Assembly (NCBI GenBank): GCA_052387675.1
Contig: JBQTIY010000007.1
Coordinates: 310,001 to 374,000 of the forward strand
Length of the DNA: 64,000 nucleotides
Source: JBQTIY01 sp052387675
GTDB lineage: Bacteria; Planctomycetota; B15-G4
Reading direction: 5' to 3'
This document shows, one piece after another, positions 38,486 through 46,754 of the stretch; position 1 is the first letter of the stretch; every line of letters starts with the position of its first letter. The translations under genes and the position numbers were made by a program. The notes under the pieces were generated by a model. That model did not search any database. It was given only the letters and a program-made list of their open reading frames with translations, and was not told where the DNA came from.

Positions 38486-39487
38486 CTAGCCCGACGCAAC
38501 CTCGATCGCGTCGGGACCGTCCAGCAGGATCTGCACGTTGGCTTGGTTCTGGTCCACTTGGTTGAAGAGGCCGGTGGCGCGGACGCGCACCGTGGTGCTG
38601 ACAAGCTTGTTGCGTCCGCTCACCGCGCCCTCCACGCCGGCCGCGTCCCAGGCCTGCTGCAGCTTGTCGCGGATGGCGAGGAAAGCCTGCGGGTCCTCGA
38701 AGTTCGCGAGTGTGAACTGCCGGCGGAGACCGCCTGGCAGCTCCTGCAGCACGGCAAAAGTGTTGAAGAGCAACTGCGGGCTCTTGGGGAACAGCACTAA
38801 GGCGCCCTCGACGGACGCCGGCTCGCCGTGCAGGTCCATCACGGCCTCCACGACCTCGATCGGCCGCTCGACATTCTTGAGCTGCAGGTGCGCAGTGCCC
38901 TCGGGCCGCCGGCGGATCTCGTAGGCCACGCGCACGACGTCGTTGCGCGCGAGGTCCCGCGTCAGCTCGGGGCGTTCGATGTGTACGGGCAGGACAATGT
39001 CCCCCAACTCAAGCACGAGCACTCTCCCGCCTGCCTGCACGGCGTGCACGAGGAAAACGCCCTCTTCGCGGCCGACCAAGTCCTGCGGCACGCTCGTGGC
39101 GTAGTCGTAGCGCCCCACCGGCGGCGTGGGGTTGAAGCTCTTGACCAGTTCGATGGAGTCGAGCTCCACGTGCCGCTGCGCCGACGGATTCTCGAGCAGC
39201 GTGCCGCGGATGCGCACGCGATCGTGGCGGCGCAGCCCGGCCAGCGTGCTCGCCACCTCCTCGTTGGCCGCAACGAGTGACACCTGCACGAACTCAAAGA
39301 AGTTGCCCGGGATGCGGTAGGTGAACACGTACTGGCCCAGCTCGGGGTAGGCGCCGTGGATCTCTCCCTCCACCGCAATTCCGGCGGCCAAGTCGTGATC
39401 GAAGCGCTCGTCCGCGGGCAGGGCCGCACAGGCCTGGAGCAGGGGCAGGAGCAGAAGGGCGACGGCCAGGGAGCGGCAGGGGTTCAT
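38486..39487 (-). CDS. Lipoprotein of unknown function
   Basis: The 333-residue protein starts MNPCRSLAVALLLLPLLQACA, a lipoprotein signal with lipobox LQAC. The mature part is beta-rich with OB-fold-like stretches (RHDRVRIRGTLLENPSAQRH, DYATSVPQDLVGREEGVFLV). It contains no recognised catalytic motif. A decayed copy of its first part lies at 54025-54225, so the gene has a history of duplication or transfer. It is preceded by a 186-bp gap from the TIR gene, which is divergent. Confidence 0.72.
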   Translation of the reverse strand: MNPCRSLAVALLLLPLLQACAALPADERFDHDLAAGIAVEGEIHGAYPELGQYVFTYRIPGNFFEFVQVSLVAANEEVASTLAGLRRHDRVRIRGTLLENPSAQRHVELDSIELVKSFNPTPPVGRYDYATSVPQDLVGREEGVFLVHAVQAGGRVLVLELGDIVLPVHIERPELTRDLARNDVVRVAYEIRRRPEGTAHLQLKNVERPIEVVEAVMDLHGEPASVEGALVLFPKSPQLLFNTFAVLQELPGGLRRQFTLANFEDPQAFLAIRDKLQQAWDAAGVEGAVSGRNKLVSTTVRVRATGLFNQVDQNQANVQILLDGPDAIEVASG

Positions 39488-39673
39488 GAGATTGAGTTCC
39501 AATAAGCGGGGGGCGCAGAGTCTGCCATCTCTCGCCGCTTTCTGCACGCCCCCGTCGGCAAGCCCGCCAGCGACGACCCCGCCAGGGTCCCGCAGCCCGT
39601 GGTTGGTTCGCCAGGAATCGGCCTGCGAGGCCTCTGTTAGAGTGTCGCCCCTCGACGCGGAAACGAGGGGGGT

Positions 39674-41992
39674 ATGAGCGACGTCTTCCTAAGCTACGCC
39701 CGTGACGACCGGGCCTTCGCTGAGAGGCTCGTCGCGATCATCAAGCGCGAGGGCTGGACGGTCTGGTGGGACCGCGAACTGCTCGGCGGCGCCGCCTACG
39801 ACCTCGTCATCGAGGAAGAACTCGGCCTGGCGCGCTGCGTCGTCGTCGTGTGGTCAGCGCGCTCCGTACGCAGCGACTGGGTGAAAGCCGAGGCGGCCGA
39901 GGGCTCCTCGCGGAGCGTGCTCGTGCCAGTGACGATGGACGACACGCGCCCGCCGCTCGAGTTTCGGCGCCGGCAGACGATCTCTTTCGCCGCGCAGCGC
40001 CCCGGTGATGAGCCCGCCAAGGAGCTTGTCGCGGCAGTCCGCGCCGCGCTGGCTCGTTCGGCCGCGCTCGATACGCTCGCCCGCGTCCGCGTGACGTGTG
40101 CCGAGTGCGGCGGACTGAGCGTCGCGCCCGCCCGGCTCGCCGGCCAGTTCGCCAAGTGCCGGCGTTGCGGAGCGAAGGTCAAGATTCCCGCCGAGGCGGC
40201 GGCGGCGGCCGGTTCGCAACCCGCGACCCGCGAAGCGGCTCACGCCAGCGAAGCTCGGAGTGGGCGCCGGCCATCCCATCGCATCGTGCTCGCGGTGTTG
40301 CTGGGGGTGCTCGTCATCGCAGCCATCGCCGCGATCTGGTGGGTGTCCGGCCTCGGAGGGAGCAGGCCGCCCGACGACTCCGAGCTGCCCCCCGCTGAAC
40401 CATTCAGCGCGCTGCAGCCGGTGACAGGGGACGACGACGCCGAACCGGGTGCGCTCAACGCCTCGCCGGAGGCCGACGTGTCCGGCGCCTTGGCGCCGCG
40501 CGAAACGGTGCCGCGCGAGCCGACGGCAGCTCTCTCCGCGCTGTTCGAGAGCGAAGTCGCCGTGGTCCGTTCGGGGTTGATGAACTTCGAACTCGACGCC
40601 GCTGAGCAGGCTCTCGATCGGGCGCGAGAGATCGCTCCCGCGCAGCCCGAGCTCGCCTCGCTTGCGAAGGCACTCGTCATTGCGCGCGACCAAGAGCGGC
40701 AGGGCCGGCACGTGCTCGCCGAGATGAGCGGCGCCCCGACGGCGCAGGCCAAGCGCGCCGCGATCGCCGCGGCCCTGCGGCTCGTGGAGGCAACTCCGGC
40801 GTTAGACCGACGGCTCGGCCTGTCTTCCGCCGCGACTCTTGCGGAGGGCGAGGCGAACGCGGCGGAGTTTGCGGCCCAGCAAGCCTTCGACGGGCTTGAG
40901 AGCAGGGCGGGCAGGGTGTCCGACTTGCCGACGGCGTTGCAGATCGCGGCCGAGGCCGAGGCCCGCGCGTCGGCGCTCACCGAGGGCGAGCAGCGGACGC
41001 GCCTCTCAACGCTGGCCACAACTCTCGAAACGCGCTATGCCCTGCTCGCGTCGAGCCTCTCGGACGTGCGTGCGATCCGCGTCGCTCTGGAGACCACCGC
41101 CGCTGCCGCCAGCCGCGCTGCGGAGGGCACCGACCTCCACGAGCTGCTGCTCTCGTGGTGCGAGCGCCTGGGCGGCGCGCTGCACTCGGCTGTGCAGGGG
41201 CTTGGCGATGACGACACGCTTGCAGCGGCCAGGGTGCTGGCCGACTTGAAGGCCGTCCGGCCGCATGACGCGGCGTCCGATGCCTTGCAGCAGGCCGTCG
41301 CTGCGCTCGTTGACAATCTGCGACGTCCCGCTCTCGACACCGTTCAGGCCGTGTCGCGCAAGGACTGGCTCGCCGGGCAGCGCGCCAAGCTGCCCGCCGC
41401 GGGGGCCGTCGCCGAGGCCTTGGCGGCGCTCGAAGCGGAACTCGAGGGCGTCATTGAGGCAGCCCGAGCCGAGGATCTGCGCCGCATCGCCGAGGCTCAG
41501 AGTCTGATCAATTTGAAGAAGTTGACCCAGGCCCGCTCGCTGTTCGAGACGCTGCGCAACCAGTCCGACCCTGGGACGGATCTGCGTGGCCTAGCGCTCG
41601 CCGGCCTCGCCGAGTGCGCGTACCGGAGCTACCTCGAGGTCGTCACCGAGACCGGAGGCGTTCGCGACGCGCTGCCCGATCTGCGGGAAGCCATCAAGCA
41701 TGCGGAGGTCGCGATCGCAGAGGGCTCGGCTGCCTGCGACGCACGAGGAGTTCACAGTACGGCCAGCGCGCTCTACTGCTTCATTCTGCTGAACGTCGAC
41801 CTAGCTCAGTACTATGAGGGCCGCGCCGAAGTCAGCAGAAGCCGAAACGATTGGGTTGAGAGCAATGCGGCGTGGATCCGGTGCGATGAGAAGTATCAAC
41901 GGTTGCGCGAGGAGTTTCCTGACGCCCGGGACGCTGACGGCAAGGCGTTCGTCGACAAGGCGCGCGCGCTGATCCCGGCGCGCTCGCGGTAG
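39674..41992 (+). CDS. TIR domain-zinc ribbon-transmembrane protein
   Basis: The 772-residue protein has an N-terminal TIR domain (about 1-130: DVFLSYARDDRAFAERLVA, WWDRELLGG, CVVVVWSARSVRSDWVKAE). Glu73 in SDWVKAE corresponds to the catalytic Glu of NAD-cleaving TIR enzymes. A zinc ribbon follows with Cys142, 145, 162 and 165, then a membrane helix (about 203-227) and a long helical domain with TPR-like repeats to the C-terminus. It may be an NADase whose activity is controlled by the C-terminal sensor part. The SLATT-type gene follows 40 bp later in the same direction. The start follows a GAGGGGGG purine stretch. Confidence 0.85.
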   Translation: MSDVFLSYARDDRAFAERLVAIIKREGWTVWWDRELLGGAAYDLVIEEELGLARCVVVVWSARSVRSDWVKAEAAEGSSRSVLVPVTMDDTRPPLEFRRRQTISFAAQRPGDEPAKELVAAVRAALARSAALDTLARVRVTCAECGGLSVAPARLAGQFAKCRRCGAKVKIPAEAAAAAGSQPATREAAHASEARSGRRPSHRIVLAVLLGVLVIAAIAAIWWVSGLGGSRPPDDSELPPAEPFSALQPVTGDDDAEPGALNASPEADVSGALAPRETVPREPTAALSALFESEVAVVRSGLMNFELDAAEQALDRAREIAPAQPELASLAKALVIARDQERQGRHVLAEMSGAPTAQAKRAAIAAALRLVEATPALDRRLGLSSAATLAEGEANAAEFAAQQAFDGLESRAGRVSDLPTALQIAAEAEARASALTEGEQRTRLSTLATTLETRYALLASSLSDVRAIRVALETTAAAASRAAEGTDLHELLLSWCERLGGALHSAVQGLGDDDTLAAARVLADLKAVRPHDAASDALQQAVAALVDNLRRPALDTVQAVSRKDWLAGQRAKLPAAGAVAEALAALEAELEGVIEAARAEDLRRIAEAQSLINLKKLTQARSLFETLRNQSDPGTDLRGLALAGLAECAYRSYLEVVTETGGVRDALPDLREAIKHAEVAIAEGSAACDARGVHSTASALYCFILLNVDLAQYYEGRAEVSRSRNDWVESNAAWIRCDEKYQRLREEFPDARDADGKAFVDKARALIPARSR

Positions 41993-42032
41993 TCACACTC
42001 AGGCGAGATATCGAGGCCCGCACACACCCGCC

Positions 42033-42971
42033 ATGAACACCCCCATCGAATATCCCTCGGTCTTCCGTGCCGCCGACAAAGCCGCGTCGGCCCAGCAACG
42101 CGAGTACTTGAGGTGGTCACGCACTCAGCTCATCGCACTGATTGGCGTTGCTGTCGTCTCGGGGACTCAGTACGCCGCCGCCGCCGGGCACGCGCAGTTC
42201 ATCAACAAGGGCCTCGCGCTGCTCACGATCGCCCTGACCGTGCTAGTGCTCCTGGCCGGACTGAGGTTGCGCATCGAGCGCATCGACGACAAGTGGTTCC
42301 ACTGCCGAGCCCTGGCGGAGAACGTCAAGGGTTTGGTGTGGCAGTACGCGATGGGCGTCCTTCGCGATCCCGAGGCCGAGAGCCAGTACTTCCAGGCGGT
42401 CCGGCGCCTGCAGTCTCGACTGCTCTTCGCCCAGCAGTGCATCTCTCAGGAAGGCACCGCCGGAGACTGGATAACGGGCTGGATGCGTGGGCTGCGCGGT
42501 GCCAGCCTGGCCGAGCGTGTCGCTGCGTTAAGAGCACACCGCATTGCCGATCAGCGGGCTTGGTACGACGGCAAGGCCGCGATCAACGCGCGGCTGGAGA
42601 ACCGCTGGGCCAGCACACTGCTCGGATTGGAACTGCTGGCCTTGCTGGCCGCATCCATTCAGGCCTACTTTGTCTTGGTTGGGTCCGACGAATCGTTGAT
42701 CAACATCAACGGCGTGAGCATCATCGCCGCCTTGGCGGCCAGCGCGCTGGCTTGGATCCAGCTCAAGCGCTTCTCTGACCTTGTTCACACCTACCGCATT
42801 GCCGCCGACGACTTGGCTCATCTGGATTTGCAGGCGGAACTGCTCGAGAAGGAAGTCCAGGGCCCGGCCCCGCCGAGCGATGCCGAGGCACGGCTGCATG
42901 AGCTGGTCAAGCGCGTCGAAACCGCCGTCTCGCGCGAACACAGCCTCTGGCTAGGCCAGCACGTCGCCTGA
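42033..42971 (+). CDS. SLATT/DUF4231-type four-helix membrane protein
   Basis: The 312-residue protein has two pairs of membrane helices (about 32-50 and 59-78; 193-215 and 226-243). The cytoplasmic parts match SLATT-type proteins: QQREYLRWSRTQLIALIG, FHCRALAENVKGLVWQYAM and QRAWYDGKAAINARLENRW. SLATT domains are predicted membrane-effector domains in nucleotide-second-messenger and other defence systems, where they may open pores. The tandem form (SLATT_3 plus SLATT_1) fits here. It follows the TIR gene by 40 bp; a joint function is inferred only. Confidence 0.75.
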   Translation: MNTPIEYPSVFRAADKAASAQQREYLRWSRTQLIALIGVAVVSGTQYAAAAGHAQFINKGLALLTIALTVLVLLAGLRLRIERIDDKWFHCRALAENVKGLVWQYAMGVLRDPEAESQYFQAVRRLQSRLLFAQQCISQEGTAGDWITGWMRGLRGASLAERVAALRAHRIADQRAWYDGKAAINARLENRWASTLLGLELLALLAASIQAYFVLVGSDESLININGVSIIAALAASALAWIQLKRFSDLVHTYRIAADDLAHLDLQAELLEKEVQGPAPPSDAEARLHELVKRVETAVSREHSLWLGQHVA

Positions 42972-43240
42972 GAGTCCTGATCGTCGTTGGTGAGCCGCTC
43001 GGTCGGGCCCCCGAGGTCGAAGTCGTCGGGGCCAGCATGGACGACTTGGCGCAGCGCCCCAGCGAGGATCGTTTTCTCCGCCTGCACCGCTCGGCGATCG
43101 TCCGCCTCGAACACGTCGCCGACATGTGCTGCGAGGCCAAGAAGTCATGGCTCCTGTTGCGCGACGGCACTCACCTTCCGCTGCCGACTGCTGCTCGAGC
43201 AGCGGCTGCGAGGCTGAGCCTCGTCTCAGCTAGGTGGTAG
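42968..43240 (+). pseudogene. Relic of a LytTR-type response regulator
   Basis: One frame gives LRVLIVVGEPLGRAPEVEVV, resembling the start of a receiver domain (RVLIVDDEPLAR). It is joined directly to DRFLRLHRSAIVRLEHVADM and LLRDGTHLPLP, the C-terminal half of a LytTR DNA-binding domain. About 150 residues are missing in between, and there is no receiver phosphorylation site. The frame ends at TAG inside the tRNA-end repeat, so the 3' end was cut by the insertion there. A short start at ATG 43037 is possible but would not give a complete domain. Confidence 0.6.
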
Positions 43241-43281
43241 CGGGGGCGGTCAGCGAGCTTAAGGAGATGGCGGCGGTTCGC
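43233..43281 (+). repeat. 49-bp direct repeat, left copy (contains tRNA-fMet 3' end)
   Basis: This copy matches 46296-46344 at 48 of 49 positions (one A/T difference at 43261). Its bases 43235-43249 (TGGTAGCGGGGGCGG) are identical to the 3' end of the tRNA-fMet gene at 57807-57821, read on the same strand. It looks like an attachment-site remnant. Confidence 0.8.
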
Positions 43282-43335
43282 TCCCACTCCACCGAATGTC
43301 CTGTATTGCGGTCTGAATACTGCGAACGCTGGCCG

Positions 43336-44997
43336 CTAGGCCAAGTAGTGCTGCTCAAGCTGGTGAATCATTCCCAGCGCACGCGTGAGCAGAGTAGGCA
43401 AGAGCCGCTCCGACTTACCGGCATCAATTCCCAGCGTCTCTAGTACTCGGTGGTAACCGTCTCCCTTGAGATGTGCCGACCCACTAGAACGGAGTTGCTG
43501 CAGGCTCCTGAGCAGCAAGATGGCGTCTTCGGTTGCCGGGAACTGCGACTGATCCAGGAAACGCTTGAACTTTGAGATCCCCTTCTCGTTGGATGGCCCC
43601 GCGCCGATTTGCCGCACGATCTCCCGCTCGTTCAGCCGGTCGACGAGAAGCTTCGCCAGCGTTAGCACCTGCTCATCGACTTCGCTCTGGCCGAGCGTGA
43701 TCGGAATTCGCACCGTGTCGAGCAAGTGGTCGTCGCCCTCATCGAGGGGGCGGTAGAGTGCCCAACCGTGCCGTGCCTGCCAGCGCCGGATGAGCTCGGC
43801 GTAATCCTGTCTGAAGCGCAGGTCGGGCGACTCCGGATCCGCGAACTCTCCCAGAAAGCTGCGCCTCCAGTTGGTCTTGCTGATTCCGCCGGCAGGGGGA
43901 ATGTTGACGCTTCGCCAGTGCCGGCGCTCGTTTAACGGCAAGTCGCGGCCCAAGTCGCCGAGGAAAGCGACGACGTAGTCCGGCTTGTCGTTGTCCAATT
44001 TCATCGACCAGAGCCCGAGGCACTGCACTAGGCCATCCGACACCTTGTAGCGCTTCGGGTCCGCGTAGTACTTGGTGAGTACATCCCGGCGGAAGAAGAC
44101 CGGCGTCAAGTAATGTGGAGCGCCCGGGTTCTTCCCGAAGTAGTCGTCGAGTCGCTTTGGGTCCGATGTTGCTGTGACCGCGTTGCCGTTCCCGTCCGTG
44201 CCGATGATGAAGGTTACGCCCTCGTCGGCATGCTCCTGCTCAAACGGCCAGGCCCCAGACGCCTCGATGGGTCCAGGAAGGAGAATCACCTTGCCGCAGA
44301 GCCTCGACAAGGACTTCTTCTGGTCATCGAAGTCCTCTACGACATCTAGGCAGTAGTGAGTATTCTCGGTCGTGACGATGCGTCTGCGGTCAGCCTCGGG
44401 GACGGCGCTGAGCAGTAGGTCCGAGTAGCGGAAGATGTCGAAGTAGACCGCGCAGGTGAGGCCAGTGCCCGACAGGAAGCGCTTAAGAAAGCCGAGGTCC
44501 ACTTCAACGAACCGAGACGCCACGTCAGCAACGATGACCTCGTATCCTGACTCGTCGAACGCGAGCAGCTTGCCGCGCTGATAATCGTGCGCCAGGTTGT
44601 GGAAAAGCCGGAACTCCTCGCACAGTTCGGAATACCTTGGCCAGGTTCCGTGGAATTCGCGCTCAATGACGAACGGGCGGATCCCCGAATCATCGCCGAA
44701 GGAGTGATAGGTCCGAATTGTCTCTTGGTTCTCGTAGTGCTCGACAAAACCGGGAAGCCCATGCCCTACATGCAGATCCCAGCCGCACTGCTGTAGCGCG
44801 GCCGGCACCTTGGACATCGGCATCAGGGCGCTGAAGATCGCGACGGAGTCGCGGCCGTCTGTCCGGTAGGCGCTGACCACTTGGCATTGAGACCTGCCGA
44901 TGCGCTCGACGAGCTGGTTGATAGTGTCGCGCTGCAATAACCAGTCGATGCTGGCCTTCTTGCTCGCGTCTGCCGGCAAAGTGGCGTCTGGCCCCAT
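43336..44997 (-). CDS. Uncharacterised protein with HEPN-like C-terminus, possible defence function
   Basis: The 553-residue protein belongs to no family I can name. The N-terminal two thirds look like a well-folded soluble protein (conserved-looking parts: LLAFDESGYEVIVADVASRF, YLTPVFFRRDVLTKYYADP, WRSVNIPPAGGISKTNWRRS). The C-terminal helical part has LRSLQQLRSSGSAHLKG, which contains an Rx5H motif as in HEPN RNases (Rx4-6H). That suggests a toxin-like RNase end, but the fit is short. It lies in a direct-repeat-flanked segment with no housekeeping gene. The ATG lacks a strong ribosome site. Confidence 0.6.
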   Translation of the reverse strand: MGPDATLPADASKKASIDWLLQRDTINQLVERIGRSQCQVVSAYRTDGRDSVAIFSALMPMSKVPAALQQCGWDLHVGHGLPGFVEHYENQETIRTYHSFGDDSGIRPFVIEREFHGTWPRYSELCEEFRLFHNLAHDYQRGKLLAFDESGYEVIVADVASRFVEVDLGFLKRFLSGTGLTCAVYFDIFRYSDLLLSAVPEADRRRIVTTENTHYCLDVVEDFDDQKKSLSRLCGKVILLPGPIEASGAWPFEQEHADEGVTFIIGTDGNGNAVTATSDPKRLDDYFGKNPGAPHYLTPVFFRRDVLTKYYADPKRYKVSDGLVQCLGLWSMKLDNDKPDYVVAFLGDLGRDLPLNERRHWRSVNIPPAGGISKTNWRRSFLGEFADPESPDLRFRQDYAELIRRWQARHGWALYRPLDEGDDHLLDTVRIPITLGQSEVDEQVLTLAKLLVDRLNEREIVRQIGAGPSNEKGISKFKRFLDQSQFPATEDAILLLRSLQQLRSSGSAHLKGDGYHRVLETLGIDAGKSERLLPTLLTRALGMIHQLEQHYLA

Positions 44998-45140
44998 GGC
45001 GTGATCTTGAGAAAAGAGAACGTTGACACATCATCCTAACCGAGACATGGCCTGGGTTAAGTTGCTCCCCGTGGCTAGTCCACCTGAAGCGAGAGATCGT
45101 GAGGAGCCGAGGATCCAGCAGATGAACAGCAGGATCAGGG

Positions 45141-45938
45141 CTACGTGGACCGCGGCGGGCGCGGTGGAGTGGCGGCCGGGGATGGGCTGTCCAGCGGTCG
45201 CCTCGCAAGCTTGCGTGCCCTTGCGAGCCGAGCCTCAAAGTCTGGCCGCCGCTCCGGGATGGCACCCCTGCTTCCGAGATAGCGCTCTAGCACGGCGCAC
45301 TCCTCATCGTGCAGCTTCAGCTTGCGGTTCACGATGGCGAGCTGCTCGTAGTACCACGGCGCCAGTTTCCACGGGCCGCGCCTGGCGGTCATCGCCGCGG
45401 CCTCCTCCTCACAGGCGGCGACCATCTCGGTCAAAAGTAAGCGCGCCTCGTTTAGCATGCCGCTCCTCTTCAGGGCCATGACGCGTTCGATCGACTCGGT
45501 GTAGTGGCGTCCGTGAAGCAGACCAACGTCAGTATCCGGTTGTGAACCCACATCAATATCTTGAGCTGCATAGAAGCCGGGCCCCTGTGGCCTGAGTGCC
45601 GTCGCCGTGCTGCGCTTCAACGGGCGCTGCAGCGCTTCCGCTTCGAAGTCGGCGCGCCGCTGAGACAATTCGGCCAGCAGCGCAGCCGGGTCAGAGCCTG
45701 AATAGCTAAACCCAGCGGCCGCAATCTCCACCAGTCGCGTCAAGTGCCGCTCGATCAGGTTGCATCGGCTGAGCTTCGTGTCTGGGTTCTTGCTTTCCCT
45801 CAAGATGCGGTAGCTGTCGTTCAGTACACGCTCGATTGACGTCACCTCCATCTGCACCGCAGCGGTGCAATGTGAGCACCAACCGACGTCGAGCGTGCGC
45901 TCGGTGTCTGGACATCCGCAGCCACGGCAGTTGGCCAT
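45141..45938 (-). CDS. Zinc-ribbon protein with helical-repeat domain
   Basis: The 265-residue protein starts MANCRGCGCPDTERTLDVGW and has a zinc ribbon made of CRGC and CSHC at residues about 4-24. The rest is helical with a TPR-like pair near residues 150-235 (RVMALKRSGMLNEARLLLTE, LAIVNRKLKLHDEECAVLER). The C-terminus is Pro/Ser/Arg-rich. It starts 2 bp after the 54-residue ORF, so the two are probably one transcript. The role is unknown; a regulator or adaptor of the neighbouring putative effector is possible. Confidence 0.6.
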   Translation of the reverse strand: MANCRGCGCPDTERTLDVGWCSHCTAAVQMEVTSIERVLNDSYRILRESKNPDTKLSRCNLIERHLTRLVEIAAAGFSYSGSDPAALLAELSQRRADFEAEALQRPLKRSTATALRPQGPGFYAAQDIDVGSQPDTDVGLLHGRHYTESIERVMALKRSGMLNEARLLLTEMVAACEEEAAAMTARRGPWKLAPWYYEQLAIVNRKLKLHDEECAVLERYLGSRGAIPERRPDFEARLARARKLARRPLDSPSPAATPPRPPRST

Positions 45939-45940
45939 CG

Positions 45941-46105
45941 TTAGCGGGCTAGAAGAACCCGCGCCGCTTCATCAGCGCTTCGCGACAGGAAGCCGAAGGC
46001 AGTGCTCGGTGGACAGCACAGCGACATCTCGACGTCACCACCCAACATCTGAATGAGCAGGCCATCCGCAAGGTGACCGGTGATGAGAGCCTTCGGCAGA
46101 AGCAT
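45941..46105 (-). CDS. Small protein of 54 residues
   Basis: It starts MLLPKALITGHLADGLLIQML at an ATG preceded by GGGAGA, and ends with a TAA 2 bp before the zinc-ribbon gene. The spacing and ribosome site support expression. No family is recognised. A start at 46138 would add 11 residues. Confidence 0.45.
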   Translation of the reverse strand: MLLPKALITGHLADGLLIQMLGGDVEMSLCCPPSTAFGFLSRSADEAARVLLAR

Positions 46106-46754
46106 CGTGTCTCCCGAAATCGAGCATCGAATCAGCATGGCAGCGCGGCGTGGGTGGCCTTGGGCTTCATCTTGACCATTGATTGGGCTGCGCGGCCTCT
46201 ACGCGAGTCAGCTTGCGTCCGGGGAACTGCCCCGCCGGTCGCATCCAAGAGTTGGCGGGGTGGCTCGGCCCTGGGCCAACGACCAACCTGAGGGTGGTGG
46301 TAGCGGGGGCGGTCAGCGAGCTTTAGGAGATGGCGGCGGTTCGCCAGCGGTTCTCCGCGGGTTCCCCGATTCTGGTGGTTTGCGGATCTATCTGAACCCG
46401 CGTTCGTGCTGCAACCTGCGGCAAACTCCTGGTGTCGATGGTCCAGGAACGACTGTTCCTCGCGCCGTGGCGGTGAACCGAGCCGCTGCTCCGGGGCCCG
46501 CTGGCGGGGCGCCCGGCTCGCGCCAGCCGATTCCGCACCGCGGGTATTCACTTCCGAGGGTGAGCCGAGGTCCCTGCGCAGCCATATCGTGCCGGCCTTG
46601 CGTAGCGACCGCCCTCTCCGCTTGAACGTCATCCGCGCTTGGTGTTGGTAGGCCGCAGCCTGTGCAGCCGCTCGACACCACAAAAAACCGCCGCCATGTC
46701 GCCGAATTCGCCACGTCCCAGTTTTGGTGAGCGACAGCCGGGCCGATCGCTGCT
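46106..46754. other. Region between segments, no convincing gene
   Basis: About 650 bp. It holds the right copy of the 49-bp repeat (46296-46344). Long frames on the minus strand (46132-46785, 46388-46996) have poor protein-like composition and no ribosome site, so I leave them out. Confidence 0.4.
46296..46344 (+). repeat. 49-bp direct repeat, right copy (contains tRNA-fMet 3' end)
   Basis: Pairs with 43233-43281 (48 of 49 identical). Its bases 46298-46312 (TGGTAGCGGGGGCGG) equal the 3' end of the tRNA-fMet gene at 57807-57821. It marks the border between the first and second accessory segments. Confidence 0.8.

Larger units (their letters stand above)
43233..46344. mobile_element. Candidate 3.06-kb insertion flanked by 49-bp direct repeats
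   Basis: The unit lies between the two copies of the 49-bp repeat (spacing 3063 bp) and carries only minus-strand genes: a 54-residue ORF, a zinc-ribbon protein and a 553-residue protein with a HEPN-like end. It has no transposase or integrase. Genes inside are less GC-rich than the TIR/SLATT genes to the left. Both ends carry the tRNA-fMet 3' end, which suggests site-specific insertion by an integrase acting in trans. Confidence 0.5.
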
